From: Lachnospiraceae bacterium
Lineage (GTDB): Bacteria; Bacillota; Clostridia; Lachnospirales; Lachnospiraceae
DNA length: 33,908 nt
Direction: 5' to 3'
Assembly: GCA_009774395.1 (NCBI GenBank)
Contig: VSNQ01000040.1
Location: forward strand, 1 to 33,908
The notes under the pieces are model-generated. The model saw only the letters and a program-made list of their open reading frames with translations, did not search any database and was not told where the DNA came from. Below are positions 1 to 7,702 of the stretch, one piece after another. Within the stretch, counting starts at the first letter, position 1; every line of letters begins with the position of its first letter. The position numbers were made by a program, and so were the translations under genes.

Positions 1-268
1 ACCGGAAGAAAATTAAATAAAAAATGGTCAGGTGATACGCCCGGAAGATAAACCGGCTGGGAAGCATGGTTTTACCCTGTTTTGCGAAGTGGGGACTGTG
101 GCGGGCAGTATCTTGATATAAAAGACAAAACGGCGTTGGGGATATGCAAAAACAGGTACGCCGGTGTCGTGTGAACTCGTTACAGTACGGTTTAGGATTT
201 TGAGCCGTAATTGTATGAAAACTGAGAATGGCATGGCACGAAGCCGTTCCAAACGGGACGGCACCGCC
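1..268. other. Non-coding upstream region
   Basis: No convincing gene is visible on either strand. The first 48 bases are open in frame 1 and end in TAA at 49-51, so they could be the last codons of an upstream gene, but this is too short to judge. The rest has scattered stops. The region ends in an inverted repeat directly before a promoter-like sequence, so it is probably the intergenic space ahead of a long operon. Confidence 0.5.
243..262. repeat. Inverted repeat next to the -35 box
   Basis: GCCGTTCC (243-250), AAAC loop, GGGACGGC (255-262). Seven of eight pairs are Watson-Crick and the remaining one can be G-U in RNA. It lies 6 bp upstream of the putative -35 box. It could be the terminator stem of an upstream gene, although no T-run follows, or an operator. 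It is GC-rich compared with its surroundings. Confidence 0.45.
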
Positions 269-298
269 TTGACAGACGGCTGTGATTCCCTATATATC
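269..298 (+). promoter_or_regulatory. Putative sigma-A promoter of the glycan operon
   Basis: A consensus -35 TTGACA (269-274) is followed after 16 bp by TATATA (291-296); TATATC at 293-298 gives the alternative 18-bp spacing. Transcription would start near 303-308, leaving a leader of about 180 nt before the preferred start at 485. It is the best promoter-like match I see before the almost gapless run of genes, so it may drive much of the operon. Prediction from sequence only. Confidence 0.55.
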
Positions 299-427
299 CA
301 TTGAAGGAAAAGGTTCGCACAGCGTACTTTTTCTATATGCTACAGTGCGCATGACAGATGAATGCCGTGCGCGGATACTGTGGCAGATGGTGGTTGGAAT
401 TTAGAAAGACTGTTTTGGAAGTGCAGT

Positions 428-441
428 GCTGCATATGCAGC
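428..441. repeat. Perfect 14-bp palindrome in the leader
   Basis: GCTGCATATGCAGC is a perfect palindrome located between the putative promoter and the preferred start codon at 485. It could be a regulator-binding site or a small RNA hairpin in the 5' leader. If translation began at 362 it would be inside the coding region. Function not known. Confidence 0.35.
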
Positions 442-484
442 GGATATTTACAAAAAACGGTCAAAGAAATGGCAGGAATGGGAT

Positions 485-3046
485 ATGAGAAAGGCGCAGA
501 GGCGACAGATAGAAGAAATAATCAAACAAATGGAAGAAGCCCATGATGAGATGAAAAGGTGTATAGAAAATGGAAATACCGTGCAGGCGGGGGAACTTCT
601 GGCAGACTGCCAAAACGCCGCAGTTGCTATAGGTACTTTGATTGAGGACACGGAAGGGGAAGGACATCCGGCAGTAACCGTTTTAGAGGAATACTGTGAA
701 TTGGTTTATCAGATTCATGAAAGTCTATTGTCAGCCAGTAATGCAGTTAATATCAATAAAATATATAAATCCCTGCGGCAGAAACTGATTAAGGTGGAAA
801 ACAGTATCAGAAACGATATAAAAATTCGGACGGAGGCAGTATTCCTCCCATACAAGGCAAGTATGTGGGATTCGCTTGAGAGCGTTTGGAGGGCGGCGGA
901 TGCCGACCCGGATTGTGATGCGTATGTGATTCCTATCCCATATTTCGATAAAAACCCTGATGGGAGCTTTAAAGAGGAGCATTACGAAGGAGACCAGTAT
1001 CCTGATTACGTGCCAGTAACACACTATGATTCATTTGATTTTAGAAAACATATGCCGGATATGATTTATATACATAACGGTTATGATGACTGGAATCTGG
1101 TTACAAGCGTACATCCCAATTTTTACTCACGGAACTTGAAAAAGTATACAGAAGAATTAATCTACATTCCGTATTTCGTGTTAGGTGAGATTGATCCTGA
1201 TAATGAACAGGCAGTGGAAGGAATGAAACATTTCTGCTTTATGCCGGGAATTATCAATGCAGATAAAGTAATCGTACAGTCAGAGAATATGAAAAAAATT
1301 TATGTTCGTGAATACCTGAAAGCAGCGAAGGGATATGGACTTACGGGAAGGCATCTGGACAAAACATACCTAGAAAAGAAATTTTTAGGGATGGGATCGC
1401 CAAAGTTTGACAAAGTGTTGAATACAAAAAAGGAAGATTTGGAGATACCAGATGAGTGGCTGAAAATTATTGAGAAGCCGGATGGGTCGTGGAAGAAGAT
1501 TGCTCTTTACAATACTAGTGTGGGTGCATTTTTACAGCATAGTGAAAAGATGCTTAAAAAGATGGAGTCGGTGTTTGAGATTTTTAAGGAATACAAAGAC
1601 GAGGTGGCACTGCTTTGGAGACCACATCCATTGATTCAGGCGACAATCGAGAGTATGAGGTTACAGCTTTGGGAGGCGTATCAGAAGATTAAAAGCAAAT
1701 ACATAGAAGAGGGATGGGGGATTTATGACAATACGTCGGATATTGATCGGGCAATTGAAATAAGTGATATGTATTACGGGGATCCAAGTAGTGTGGTGGC
1801 TCTATATGAGAAGACGGGGAAGCCGATTATGATGCAGGATGTGGAGATTCTAAAGTCTGAGCGTTTTGAATACGACATCGCCTCGGCGGAAGCAATATGT
1901 ACCTATCAAAGTGATTATTATTTTGTTTGCATGTGGGCTCCATTGTTGTGCAGAATGAACAGAGAAACACTGGAATGTGAAGTACTCTATCGGTTTCGAG
2001 GGGAGAGAGCAGGGAGTAGAATTTATAAGAAAATTATTCCATATCATAATAAATTATTTATAGTTCCTTTTTATTCTGAACAGATTGCTGTTTATGATAT
2101 TATCTCCATGGAAATGCAGTTTGTTTCTTTAAATGAAGATTATGTAGATGTACGATGGCAGGAGAATCAGGTTTCTGTAAAATTTGAGGATGCTTTGCAA
2201 CAAGGAAAGTTTCTCTATATGATTCCACATAGTTACCATGCGCTTACAAGAATGGATATGGATAGTCTGGCATTGGAAGAAATTCCATTAGGCAGAAAGG
2301 GTAAAGAGATATTCTACTATTGTTTAGGTTCTGCCTGTTTACAGAAAAATTGGCTTGTGTTCCCGATTTATAGTGAAAGCAGTATATGTTTTTTTAATAT
2401 AGATACGGACGGGATTGATAAAATATATCCTATTGGAATGCAAAAGAAATATAGTAATATTTTTGCGATTGGAGATCGATTGTGGCTGATACCGGAGAAA
2501 CTGTATAAAGGAATCGATATATGGGATATGGACAGTGGGGCGATTAGGCAAACTTTGATGCTATCCAATGAAATTAATCTAATGTCTCAGAAGAATGAAA
2601 GTATGGATATTAAGATGGGGTTTTTACAGGAAGGTAAGTTGTATCTGTTACCTTACGGATTGGAGCGTGGTTTAGTCATTGATTTGGATTCCGGAATTGT
2701 TAAATTGTGGGATCTTCCATATGAATATAAAGAAGAAAGATTTTCTTCAGAATATAGATATATGTATAAGCTTCGATATAATTCCATCTTGCATGAAGAA
2801 GGTTACACTGTGATATGTGGTTTGCGCGGTGAATGGACAGTATCTGAACGAGATAGAGTATATGTGATAGAGAGAAAGTCCCTTCGGAGTAAAGATTTAA
2901 CGCTTGCTTTAGCAGGAGTACAGCCGGGAGAAATTATGTGGGAGGGCAGATTATCTTTGGAGAAATATATCACATTGAGAGACGAGGCAAAAACACCCAG
3001 CAAATTAGGAAAGGATGATATTGGGCAGATCATATATAATATATGA
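485..3046 (+). CDS. TagF-like glycerophosphotransferase with C-terminal beta-propeller-like domain
   Basis: A protein of 853 aa. Residues 1-110 are charged and helical. Residues about 115-465 resemble the CDP-glycerol glycerophosphotransferase (TagF/TagB) GT-B fold, with RPHP at 379-382 and a DxD-like SDMYYGDPSSV stretch near 427-437 that matches the family's nucleotide-binding end. From about 465 to 853 the sequence repeats short aromatic strands typical of a beta-propeller, for example IDIWDMDSG and GLVIDLDSG, which ordinary TagF proteins lack. Family role: transfer of glycerol-phosphate or a related polyol phosphate from a CDP donor to a glycan at the inner membrane face. I prefer ATG 485 over an in-frame ATG at 362 because the extra 41 residues are unlike this family and AGGA precedes 485. 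It is the first gene of the operon. Substrate unknown. Confidence 0.75.
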   Translation: MRKAQRRQIEEIIKQMEEAHDEMKRCIENGNTVQAGELLADCQNAAVAIGTLIEDTEGEGHPAVTVLEEYCELVYQIHESLLSASNAVNINKIYKSLRQKLIKVENSIRNDIKIRTEAVFLPYKASMWDSLESVWRAADADPDCDAYVIPIPYFDKNPDGSFKEEHYEGDQYPDYVPVTHYDSFDFRKHMPDMIYIHNGYDDWNLVTSVHPNFYSRNLKKYTEELIYIPYFVLGEIDPDNEQAVEGMKHFCFMPGIINADKVIVQSENMKKIYVREYLKAAKGYGLTGRHLDKTYLEKKFLGMGSPKFDKVLNTKKEDLEIPDEWLKIIEKPDGSWKKIALYNTSVGAFLQHSEKMLKKMESVFEIFKEYKDEVALLWRPHPLIQATIESMRLQLWEAYQKIKSKYIEEGWGIYDNTSDIDRAIEISDMYYGDPSSVVALYEKTGKPIMMQDVEILKSERFEYDIASAEAICTYQSDYYFVCMWAPLLCRMNRETLECEVLYRFRGERAGSRIYKKIIPYHNKLFIVPFYSEQIAVYDIISMEMQFVSLNEDYVDVRWQENQVSVKFEDALQQGKFLYMIPHSYHALTRMDMDSLALEEIPLGRKGKEIFYYCLGSACLQKNWLVFPIYSESSICFFNIDTDGIDKIYPIGMQKKYSNIFAIGDRLWLIPEKLYKGIDIWDMDSGAIRQTLMLSNEINLMSQKNESMDIKMGFLQEGKLYLLPYGLERGLVIDLDSGIVKLWDLPYEYKEERFSSEYRYMYKLRYNSILHEEGYTVICGLRGEWTVSERDRVYVIERKSLRSKDLTLALAGVQPGEIMWEGRLSLEKYITLRDEAKTPSKLGKDDIGQIIYNI

Positions 3047-3067
3047 ATAGTCAAGGTGGATAAGGGT

Positions 3068-3658
3068 ATGAACTCCTATATTGAAGAAATCAAAGATGCA
3101 CTGGATCATATAGAGATTACATCAGAGAACATAGGTAGCATAAACTATACAGATGGGATTAATGAACTTGTTCGAGTATTCAGGGTACATAAAGAAAACA
3201 GAAGTGGCGTTTATCTGTGCGGCAATGGGGGAAGCGCAGGTATTGCACAACATATGACTGCGGACTTTTTAAAGAATGGTGGAATCTTTACACACAGCTT
3301 ATATGGACAGACCACTCTGACATGTTTATCGAACGATTTGTCTTATGACTATGTTTTTTCAAAACAATTGGAACTGATGGCAAAGGCAGGAGAACTTTTG
3401 GTTGCAATCAGCAGTTCCGGGGAATCAGAAAATATTATAAAAGCGATAGAAACCATCAGAAAGTATAATGGAAATGTAATTACTCTGACAGGATTTAAAA
3501 GTAATAATCGGATACGCAGTATGGGTGATTGGAACATTTATGTGCCCAAAGAGCATTACGGTATTGTGGAATCTATCCATAATATTATTTTACAGCAGAT
3601 TGTAGACCAAATTGTGGAGACAGACGGAATTGCGTTGAAAATAGAAAAGGATTTATAA
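3068..3658 (+). CDS. gmhA: Phosphoheptose isomerase (SIS domain)
   Basis: Sedoheptulose-7-phosphate isomerase of about 196 aa, the first step of heptose activation. The SIS fold is clear: GNGGSAGIAQH near residue 52 is the GmhA phosphate-binding signature, a second phosphate loop SSSGESENI lies near 116, and the C-terminal helix carries paired His and Gln residues (VESIHNIILQQIVDQ) as in GmhA. ATG 3068 has AGGTGG eight bases upstream and is preferred to the in-frame GTG at 3056. The next gene starts two bases after the stop and encodes the nucleotidyltransferase-phosphatase of the same pathway, which supports the heptose assignment over other SIS isomerases. Confidence 0.9.
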   Translation: MNSYIEEIKDALDHIEITSENIGSINYTDGINELVRVFRVHKENRSGVYLCGNGGSAGIAQHMTADFLKNGGIFTHSLYGQTTLTCLSNDLSYDYVFSKQLELMAKAGELLVAISSSGESENIIKAIETIRKYNGNVITLTGFKSNNRIRSMGDWNIYVPKEHYGIVESIHNIILQQIVDQIVETDGIALKIEKDL

Positions 3659-3659
3659 C

Positions 3660-4856
3660 ATGAACAGCCAAAGAATAAATCAGGCAGTCATACTTGCAGG
3701 AGGATTGGGAACAAGATTAAAGCCTTATACGGATGAAAATCCAAAACCAATGTATCCGATTAATGAAAAGGCATTTTTAGTTTATTTGATAGAACAGGTT
3801 CATAAATTTGGAATAGACAATATTTTACTCCTTTTAGGATATATGTCAGACAAAATAACAGATATGTTGGGTGATGGAAAAGAATATAATATAGGGATTT
3901 CTTACGATATAACCCCTGTTGAGTTTCAGACAGGTGATAGGATTGTCCATGCAAAAGATAAATTAGAACAATGCTTTCTGCTGATGTATTGTGATAATTA
4001 TTGTCCGATTGATTACCTGAGATTAAAAGAAGATTTTTATAAAAACAACGCATGGATACAGATAAGTGCATATGAAAATAAGGATGATTATACAAAGAGC
4101 AATCTGTCAGTTGATAAGAACGGCAGGGTTTTGGTCTATGACAAGAAAAGAACTGTGCCGAATTTACAGGGTGTTGATATAGGATATGCAATTATACAAA
4201 AAAGTATATTGGATATGATTTCAACAAGGGGACAGAATTTTGAGAATGTTGTTTATGCTTATGCTGTTGCAAAAAATAAAATGTTTGCAACAATGACAAA
4301 GCACAGGTATTATTCGATAGGCTCATGGGAAAGAATAGAACTTACTAAACGTTTTTTTTATAATAAAAAGACGGTATTTCTGGACAGGGACGGTACCATA
4401 AATAAGAAAGCACCAAAAGCATGTTACATAGAAGAACCAGAGCAGTTTGTCTGGTTAGATGGAGCGAAAGAGGCAATCAGGCTGTTAAATGAGAATGATT
4501 ACAGGGTGATTGTGATAACCAATCAGCCGGGTATTGCAAGAGGAAATCTGTCTGAGGAAACATTGCAGACAATTCATGAAAAAATGGAAAAAGAACTGTT
4601 GGCGACAGGCGCTCATATAGATAAAATTTATTACTGCCCTCATGATTGGGACGAGGGTTGTGAATGCAGAAAACCTAAGCCGGGGATGTTGTATCAGGCA
4701 CAGAAAGAGTACAGTTTAAATCTTACAAAGTGTATTCTGATTGGTGATGATGACAGAGATATTGAGGCAGGAAACGCGGCGGGATGCAGAACCTATAAAG
4801 TTACAGAGGAAAGAAATCTGCTACAGATAGTAAAGGATATGGTTGAAGAAAAATGA
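3660..4856 (+). CDS. hddC-gmhB: HddC-GmhB fusion: heptose-1-P guanylyltransferase and heptose bisphosphatase
   Basis: A 398-aa two-domain protein. Residues about 10-230 are a sugar-nucleotidyltransferase (AVILAGGLGTRLKPYT, then NPKPMYPI), matching D-glycero-alpha-D-manno-heptose-1-phosphate guanylyltransferase. Residues about 237-398 are a HAD phosphatase of the GmhB type: nucleophile motif VFLDRDGT (239-246), VITNQPGIARG, a zinc-loop CPHDWDEGCECRKP near 326-339, and IGDDDRDIEAG. The two activities act on either side of the same intermediate in the GDP-heptose pathway. They are usually separate genes, so the fusion is a useful marker. GTP is assumed as the nucleotide from the pathway type; the sequence alone does not prove GTP over another nucleotide. 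Confidence 0.88.
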   Translation: MNSQRINQAVILAGGLGTRLKPYTDENPKPMYPINEKAFLVYLIEQVHKFGIDNILLLLGYMSDKITDMLGDGKEYNIGISYDITPVEFQTGDRIVHAKDKLEQCFLLMYCDNYCPIDYLRLKEDFYKNNAWIQISAYENKDDYTKSNLSVDKNGRVLVYDKKRTVPNLQGVDIGYAIIQKSILDMISTRGQNFENVVYAYAVAKNKMFATMTKHRYYSIGSWERIELTKRFFYNKKTVFLDRDGTINKKAPKACYIEEPEQFVWLDGAKEAIRLLNENDYRVIVITNQPGIARGNLSEETLQTIHEKMEKELLATGAHIDKIYYCPHDWDEGCECRKPKPGMLYQAQKEYSLNLTKCILIGDDDRDIEAGNAAGCRTYKVTEERNLLQIVKDMVEEK

Positions 4857-5851
4857 TTATTTCAAAGACACCTCTCAGGGCATCCTTTTTTGGAGGAGGT
4901 ACGGATTTTAAAGATTACTATGAAAACAGCAGTTACGGGTACGGTTCTGTAATCAGTACCGCGTTAAATATGTATGTATACATTATGGTATGTAAACGTT
5001 TTGACAATAAAATACGCGTTTGCTATACAAAAAATGAATTTGTGGATACAGTTGATAAAATTCAACATAACATTATCAGGGAAGCATTAAAGATTGTAGG
5101 GATAGAAAATGGGATAGATATTGTTTATTCTGCGGATATTCCTTTAAGTTCTGCCGGTGTAGGACTTGCTTCGTCGAGCGCACTGGCGGTAGGTGTGTTA
5201 AATGCTTTATATGCATATAAAGGAGAATGCGCGTCACCGGAAAAGCTAGCAAAAATGGCGTGTGAAATAGAAATAGGGAGATTGAAAAATCCAATTGGTA
5301 TCCAAGATCAGTATGCATGTGCTTATGGCGGTTTTCGAATATATAAGTTTTGGGCAAATGGACAAGTATCGGCTACGCCGGTAATGGCACCAACAGAAAA
5401 TATCAGAAAATTGAAAAAAAATTTAATGCTGTATTATACAGGATTAACAAGAATATCATCAGAGATATTGTCGGAGCAGAAGGATAAAATATCAGATAAA
5501 ACAAAAGTTCTTAATCAGATGCTAGAAATGGTAGGTACTGCTGAACAGAAAATTTTAGATGGCGATACGTCACAATGGGGAATCCTGCTGGATAAGGCAT
5601 GGAGTTTGAAAAAGAGCCTTGCATCAAAAATTTCCAATGATAATATCAATGAAATGTATGAAATAGCCAAAAAGTCAGGAGCAACAGGAGGGAAAATCTT
5701 AGGCGCAGGAGGAGGAGGATTCCTGCTTTTATATGTGCCTGACGATAGCAGGCAAGCTGTGGAGGCGGCAATGAAAGAATTCAAAAAAGTGGATTTTGAT
5801 TTCGAGAATGAAGGCAGTAGGATTATTTTTATGGAGGATAATCGTGGATAA
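4853..5851 (+). CDS. hddA: D-glycero-alpha-D-manno-heptose-7-phosphate kinase (GHMP family)
   Basis: A 332-aa GHMP kinase that would phosphorylate D-glycero-alpha-D-manno-heptose 7-phosphate at C1. The N-terminus reads KTPLRASFFGGGTDF, the HddA/fucokinase-type sugar motif. The ATP loop is SSAGVGLASSSALAVG near residues 97-113, and the C-terminal GHMP motif is SGATGGKILGAGGGGFLL. Its ATGA start overlaps the stop of the HddC-GmhB gene, so GmhA, HddA, GmhB and HddC are all encoded within 2.8 kb. The alternative, a fucose or mannose-type GHMP kinase, is less likely given these neighbours. Confidence 0.9.
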   Translation: MIISKTPLRASFFGGGTDFKDYYENSSYGYGSVISTALNMYVYIMVCKRFDNKIRVCYTKNEFVDTVDKIQHNIIREALKIVGIENGIDIVYSADIPLSSAGVGLASSSALAVGVLNALYAYKGECASPEKLAKMACEIEIGRLKNPIGIQDQYACAYGGFRIYKFWANGQVSATPVMAPTENIRKLKKNLMLYYTGLTRISSEILSEQKDKISDKTKVLNQMLEMVGTAEQKILDGDTSQWGILLDKAWSLKKSLASKISNDNINEMYEIAKKSGATGGKILGAGGGGFLLLYVPDDSRQAVEAAMKEFKKVDFDFENEGSRIIFMEDNRG

Positions 5852-6683
5852 AGTAATTATTTTTGGGTGCGGTTCGACAGGATTGCGTACATATAACCAA
5901 ATTAAGAATTGCAGTGAAGTTATAGCTTTTTTGGATAATGATGAGGAAAGAACAGGATCAACTATAGAAGGGATACCTGTGTATGAGCCGCAATCTGAAC
6001 TGATTAAACAACTCGATTGTGATTATATTGTGATTGCGTCTGTATATGGAACGTGGCAGATTAAAGAACAGTTATATAAGATGGGTGTTACAGATGAAAA
6101 GATAAGGATGTATATGAAAACGCCGGATGTATTAACTCCTTTTTTAAAGAATCTTGCGGAGGACTTTAAGGAAGAACATATATCGGGTGCGTGTGCGGAG
6201 GTGGGAGTGTTCAGAGGGGAAACGGCACAAAAGATTAATCGTTTTTTTCCTGATAGAAAACTGCATCTGTATGATACCTTTGAAGGTTTTTCTGAAAAAG
6301 ACATCGAAGTAGAGTATAGCGTTGGAAGTAAACAGGCAAAAGCAGGACAATTTAGTGATACATCATTGCAGATTGTTATGGAAAATATGGAGGCACCTGA
6401 AAATGTAATTATTCATAAGGGTTATTTTCCAGATACGGCTGCAGGGTTAAATGAAAGATTCTGTTTCGTACGTATTGACCTTGATTTATATGCGCCAACG
6501 AAGTCGGCATTAGAAATTTTTGAACCGTTAATGTACAAGGGAGGGATAATTTTGGTACATGATTATTTTGGAAACCAGTATCCCGGAATCAAAAAAATAG
6601 TAAAGGAATTTATGGTAAAACATTCAAAGCTGAGTAAGATACCGATTGGCGATACAATGTCAATTGCAATAATGGGGTTTTAA
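5844..6683 (+). CDS. Rossmann domain fused to TylF-type methyltransferase
   Basis: A 279-aa protein starting at GTG 5844, with GGAGG a few bases upstream and an 8-bp overlap with hddA; an earlier in-frame ATG at 5796 would only add hddA-overlapping codons. Residues 1-100 form a Rossmann-like module (VIIFGCGSTGLRTY, then AFLDNDEERTGSTIEGIPV). Residues about 105-279 match the TylF/macrocin O-methyltransferase family: the SAM loop AEVGVFRGETA, LYDTFEGF, the acidic metal/SAM segment VRIDLDLYAPT, and HDYFG. Expected role is O-methylation of a sugar. It is one of about twelve proteins here carrying the same Rossmann module. Confidence 0.82.
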   Translation: MDKVIIFGCGSTGLRTYNQIKNCSEVIAFLDNDEERTGSTIEGIPVYEPQSELIKQLDCDYIVIASVYGTWQIKEQLYKMGVTDEKIRMYMKTPDVLTPFLKNLAEDFKEEHISGACAEVGVFRGETAQKINRFFPDRKLHLYDTFEGFSEKDIEVEYSVGSKQAKAGQFSDTSLQIVMENMEAPENVIIHKGYFPDTAAGLNERFCFVRIDLDLYAPTKSALEIFEPLMYKGGIILVHDYFGNQYPGIKKIVKEFMVKHSKLSKIPIGDTMSIAIMGF

Positions 6684-6696
6684 AGGGGAACATGAA

Positions 6697-7629
6697 ATGA
6701 TATCTGTAATTATGCTTACATATAACAGAAAAAAATACGTATGGCATATGATAGAAGATATTTTGCATCAAAGTTATAAAGATTTTGAATACATCATCGT
6801 AAATAATGGAAGTACAGACGGAACAGAAATGGTATTAAGTAAATATGTCAAAAAGGATAACAGGATAAAGATTATAACACTTGAACAATCCAAGTCCATA
6901 GGAGCAGGGAGAAACATAGGTATTAAGGCAGCGGAGGGTAATTTTATTGCTTTTGTTGATGATGATGACCGAGTAATGCCTGACTTTTTGGAATTTTTGA
7001 TGTGTTTAATATTGGAGAATGATGCTGATATTTCCATGTGCGGAGCAAGTGAGGGCGATGGAGAAACGAGACAGCCGCAATGTGTATTTGAAGAAAAAAT
7101 GGTTTTGACCGGAGAGGAAGCGTTGAGGCTGTTATTAGGAAGAAAATATATCAGGGCGGGCATACCGACTAAATTATATAAAAAAGAAATTTTGCTTCGC
7201 TACCCGTTTGAAGAAAAATATAAAAACGAAGATATTCATACGCAATATAAATATCTGATTGCAGGCAAAAAGGTGGTGATACATGGAGTTGATAAATATT
7301 ATATTACAAGGCATGATAGTAATGTATCAGGATTTACAAGTAATGCACAAAACTGGGATGCACAAACTATGGGAGATTATCTTGCAGCATTTCATAACAG
7401 GACAGAATTTATTAGAGAGCATGCTCCTAATACATATGAATTGGCATTATATTCAGAATGGTCTTATATGCTGAGCATGGTTGAAAAAATTGATAGATTT
7501 CAATTGCAAGGATGTGCAGCATTAAAGAAACAAATGTTGGAGGTTTTGAAAAAAAATAAAAAACATTTTATTATTATGCCGGAAATAAAGGATTTTGAAA
7601 AAGAATGGATTGAAAGGTATATAGATTGA
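6697..7629 (+). CDS. Family 2 glycosyltransferase
   Basis: A 310-aa GT-A enzyme. The N-terminus SVIMLTYNRKKYV, then IIVNNGSTDGT and the metal-binding FVDDDDRVMP near residues 89-98, are classic GT2 motifs; GAGRNIGIKAAEG lies between them. No membrane segments, so it would act in the cytoplasm or at the membrane face. AAGGGG precedes the start. Its last codons (ERYID) share a 17-bp identical sequence with the end of the next gene. Donor and acceptor sugars cannot be told. Confidence 0.88.
   Translation: MISVIMLTYNRKKYVWHMIEDILHQSYKDFEYIIVNNGSTDGTEMVLSKYVKKDNRIKIITLEQSKSIGAGRNIGIKAAEGNFIAFVDDDDRVMPDFLEFLMCLILENDADISMCGASEGDGETRQPQCVFEEKMVLTGEEALRLLLGRKYIRAGIPTKLYKKEILLRYPFEEKYKNEDIHTQYKYLIAGKKVVIHGVDKYYITRHDSNVSGFTSNAQNWDAQTMGDYLAAFHNRTEFIREHAPNTYELALYSEWSYMLSMVEKIDRFQLQGCAALKKQMLEVLKKNKKHFIIMPEIKDFEKEWIERYID
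7611..7627 (+). repeat. 17-bp direct repeat, copy 1
   Basis: TGAAAGGTATATAGATT, identical to 9625-9641. It forms the last codons of the GT2 gene. The two copies are 2014 bp apart and enclose exactly the SGNH/ligase-like gene. Confidence 0.8.
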
Positions 7630-7702
7630 TTGTCAATGTTAAATGAGACGCTGATTGATGGTTATAAATGAAATGTGAAAAGACTGTCGAGGGGGAATAG
7701 AA

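Noticed and set aside
351..404. 17-codon leader peptide (MTDECRAR...)
   Set aside because: No ribosome binding site and no regulatory codon run or adjacent attenuator hairpin, so I treat it as chance.
362..484. Longer N-terminus for the first gene, starting at ATG 362
   Set aside because: The extra 41 residues are Cys/Trp-rich, unlike the charged helical start expected, and have no good ribosome binding site; ATG 485 has one.
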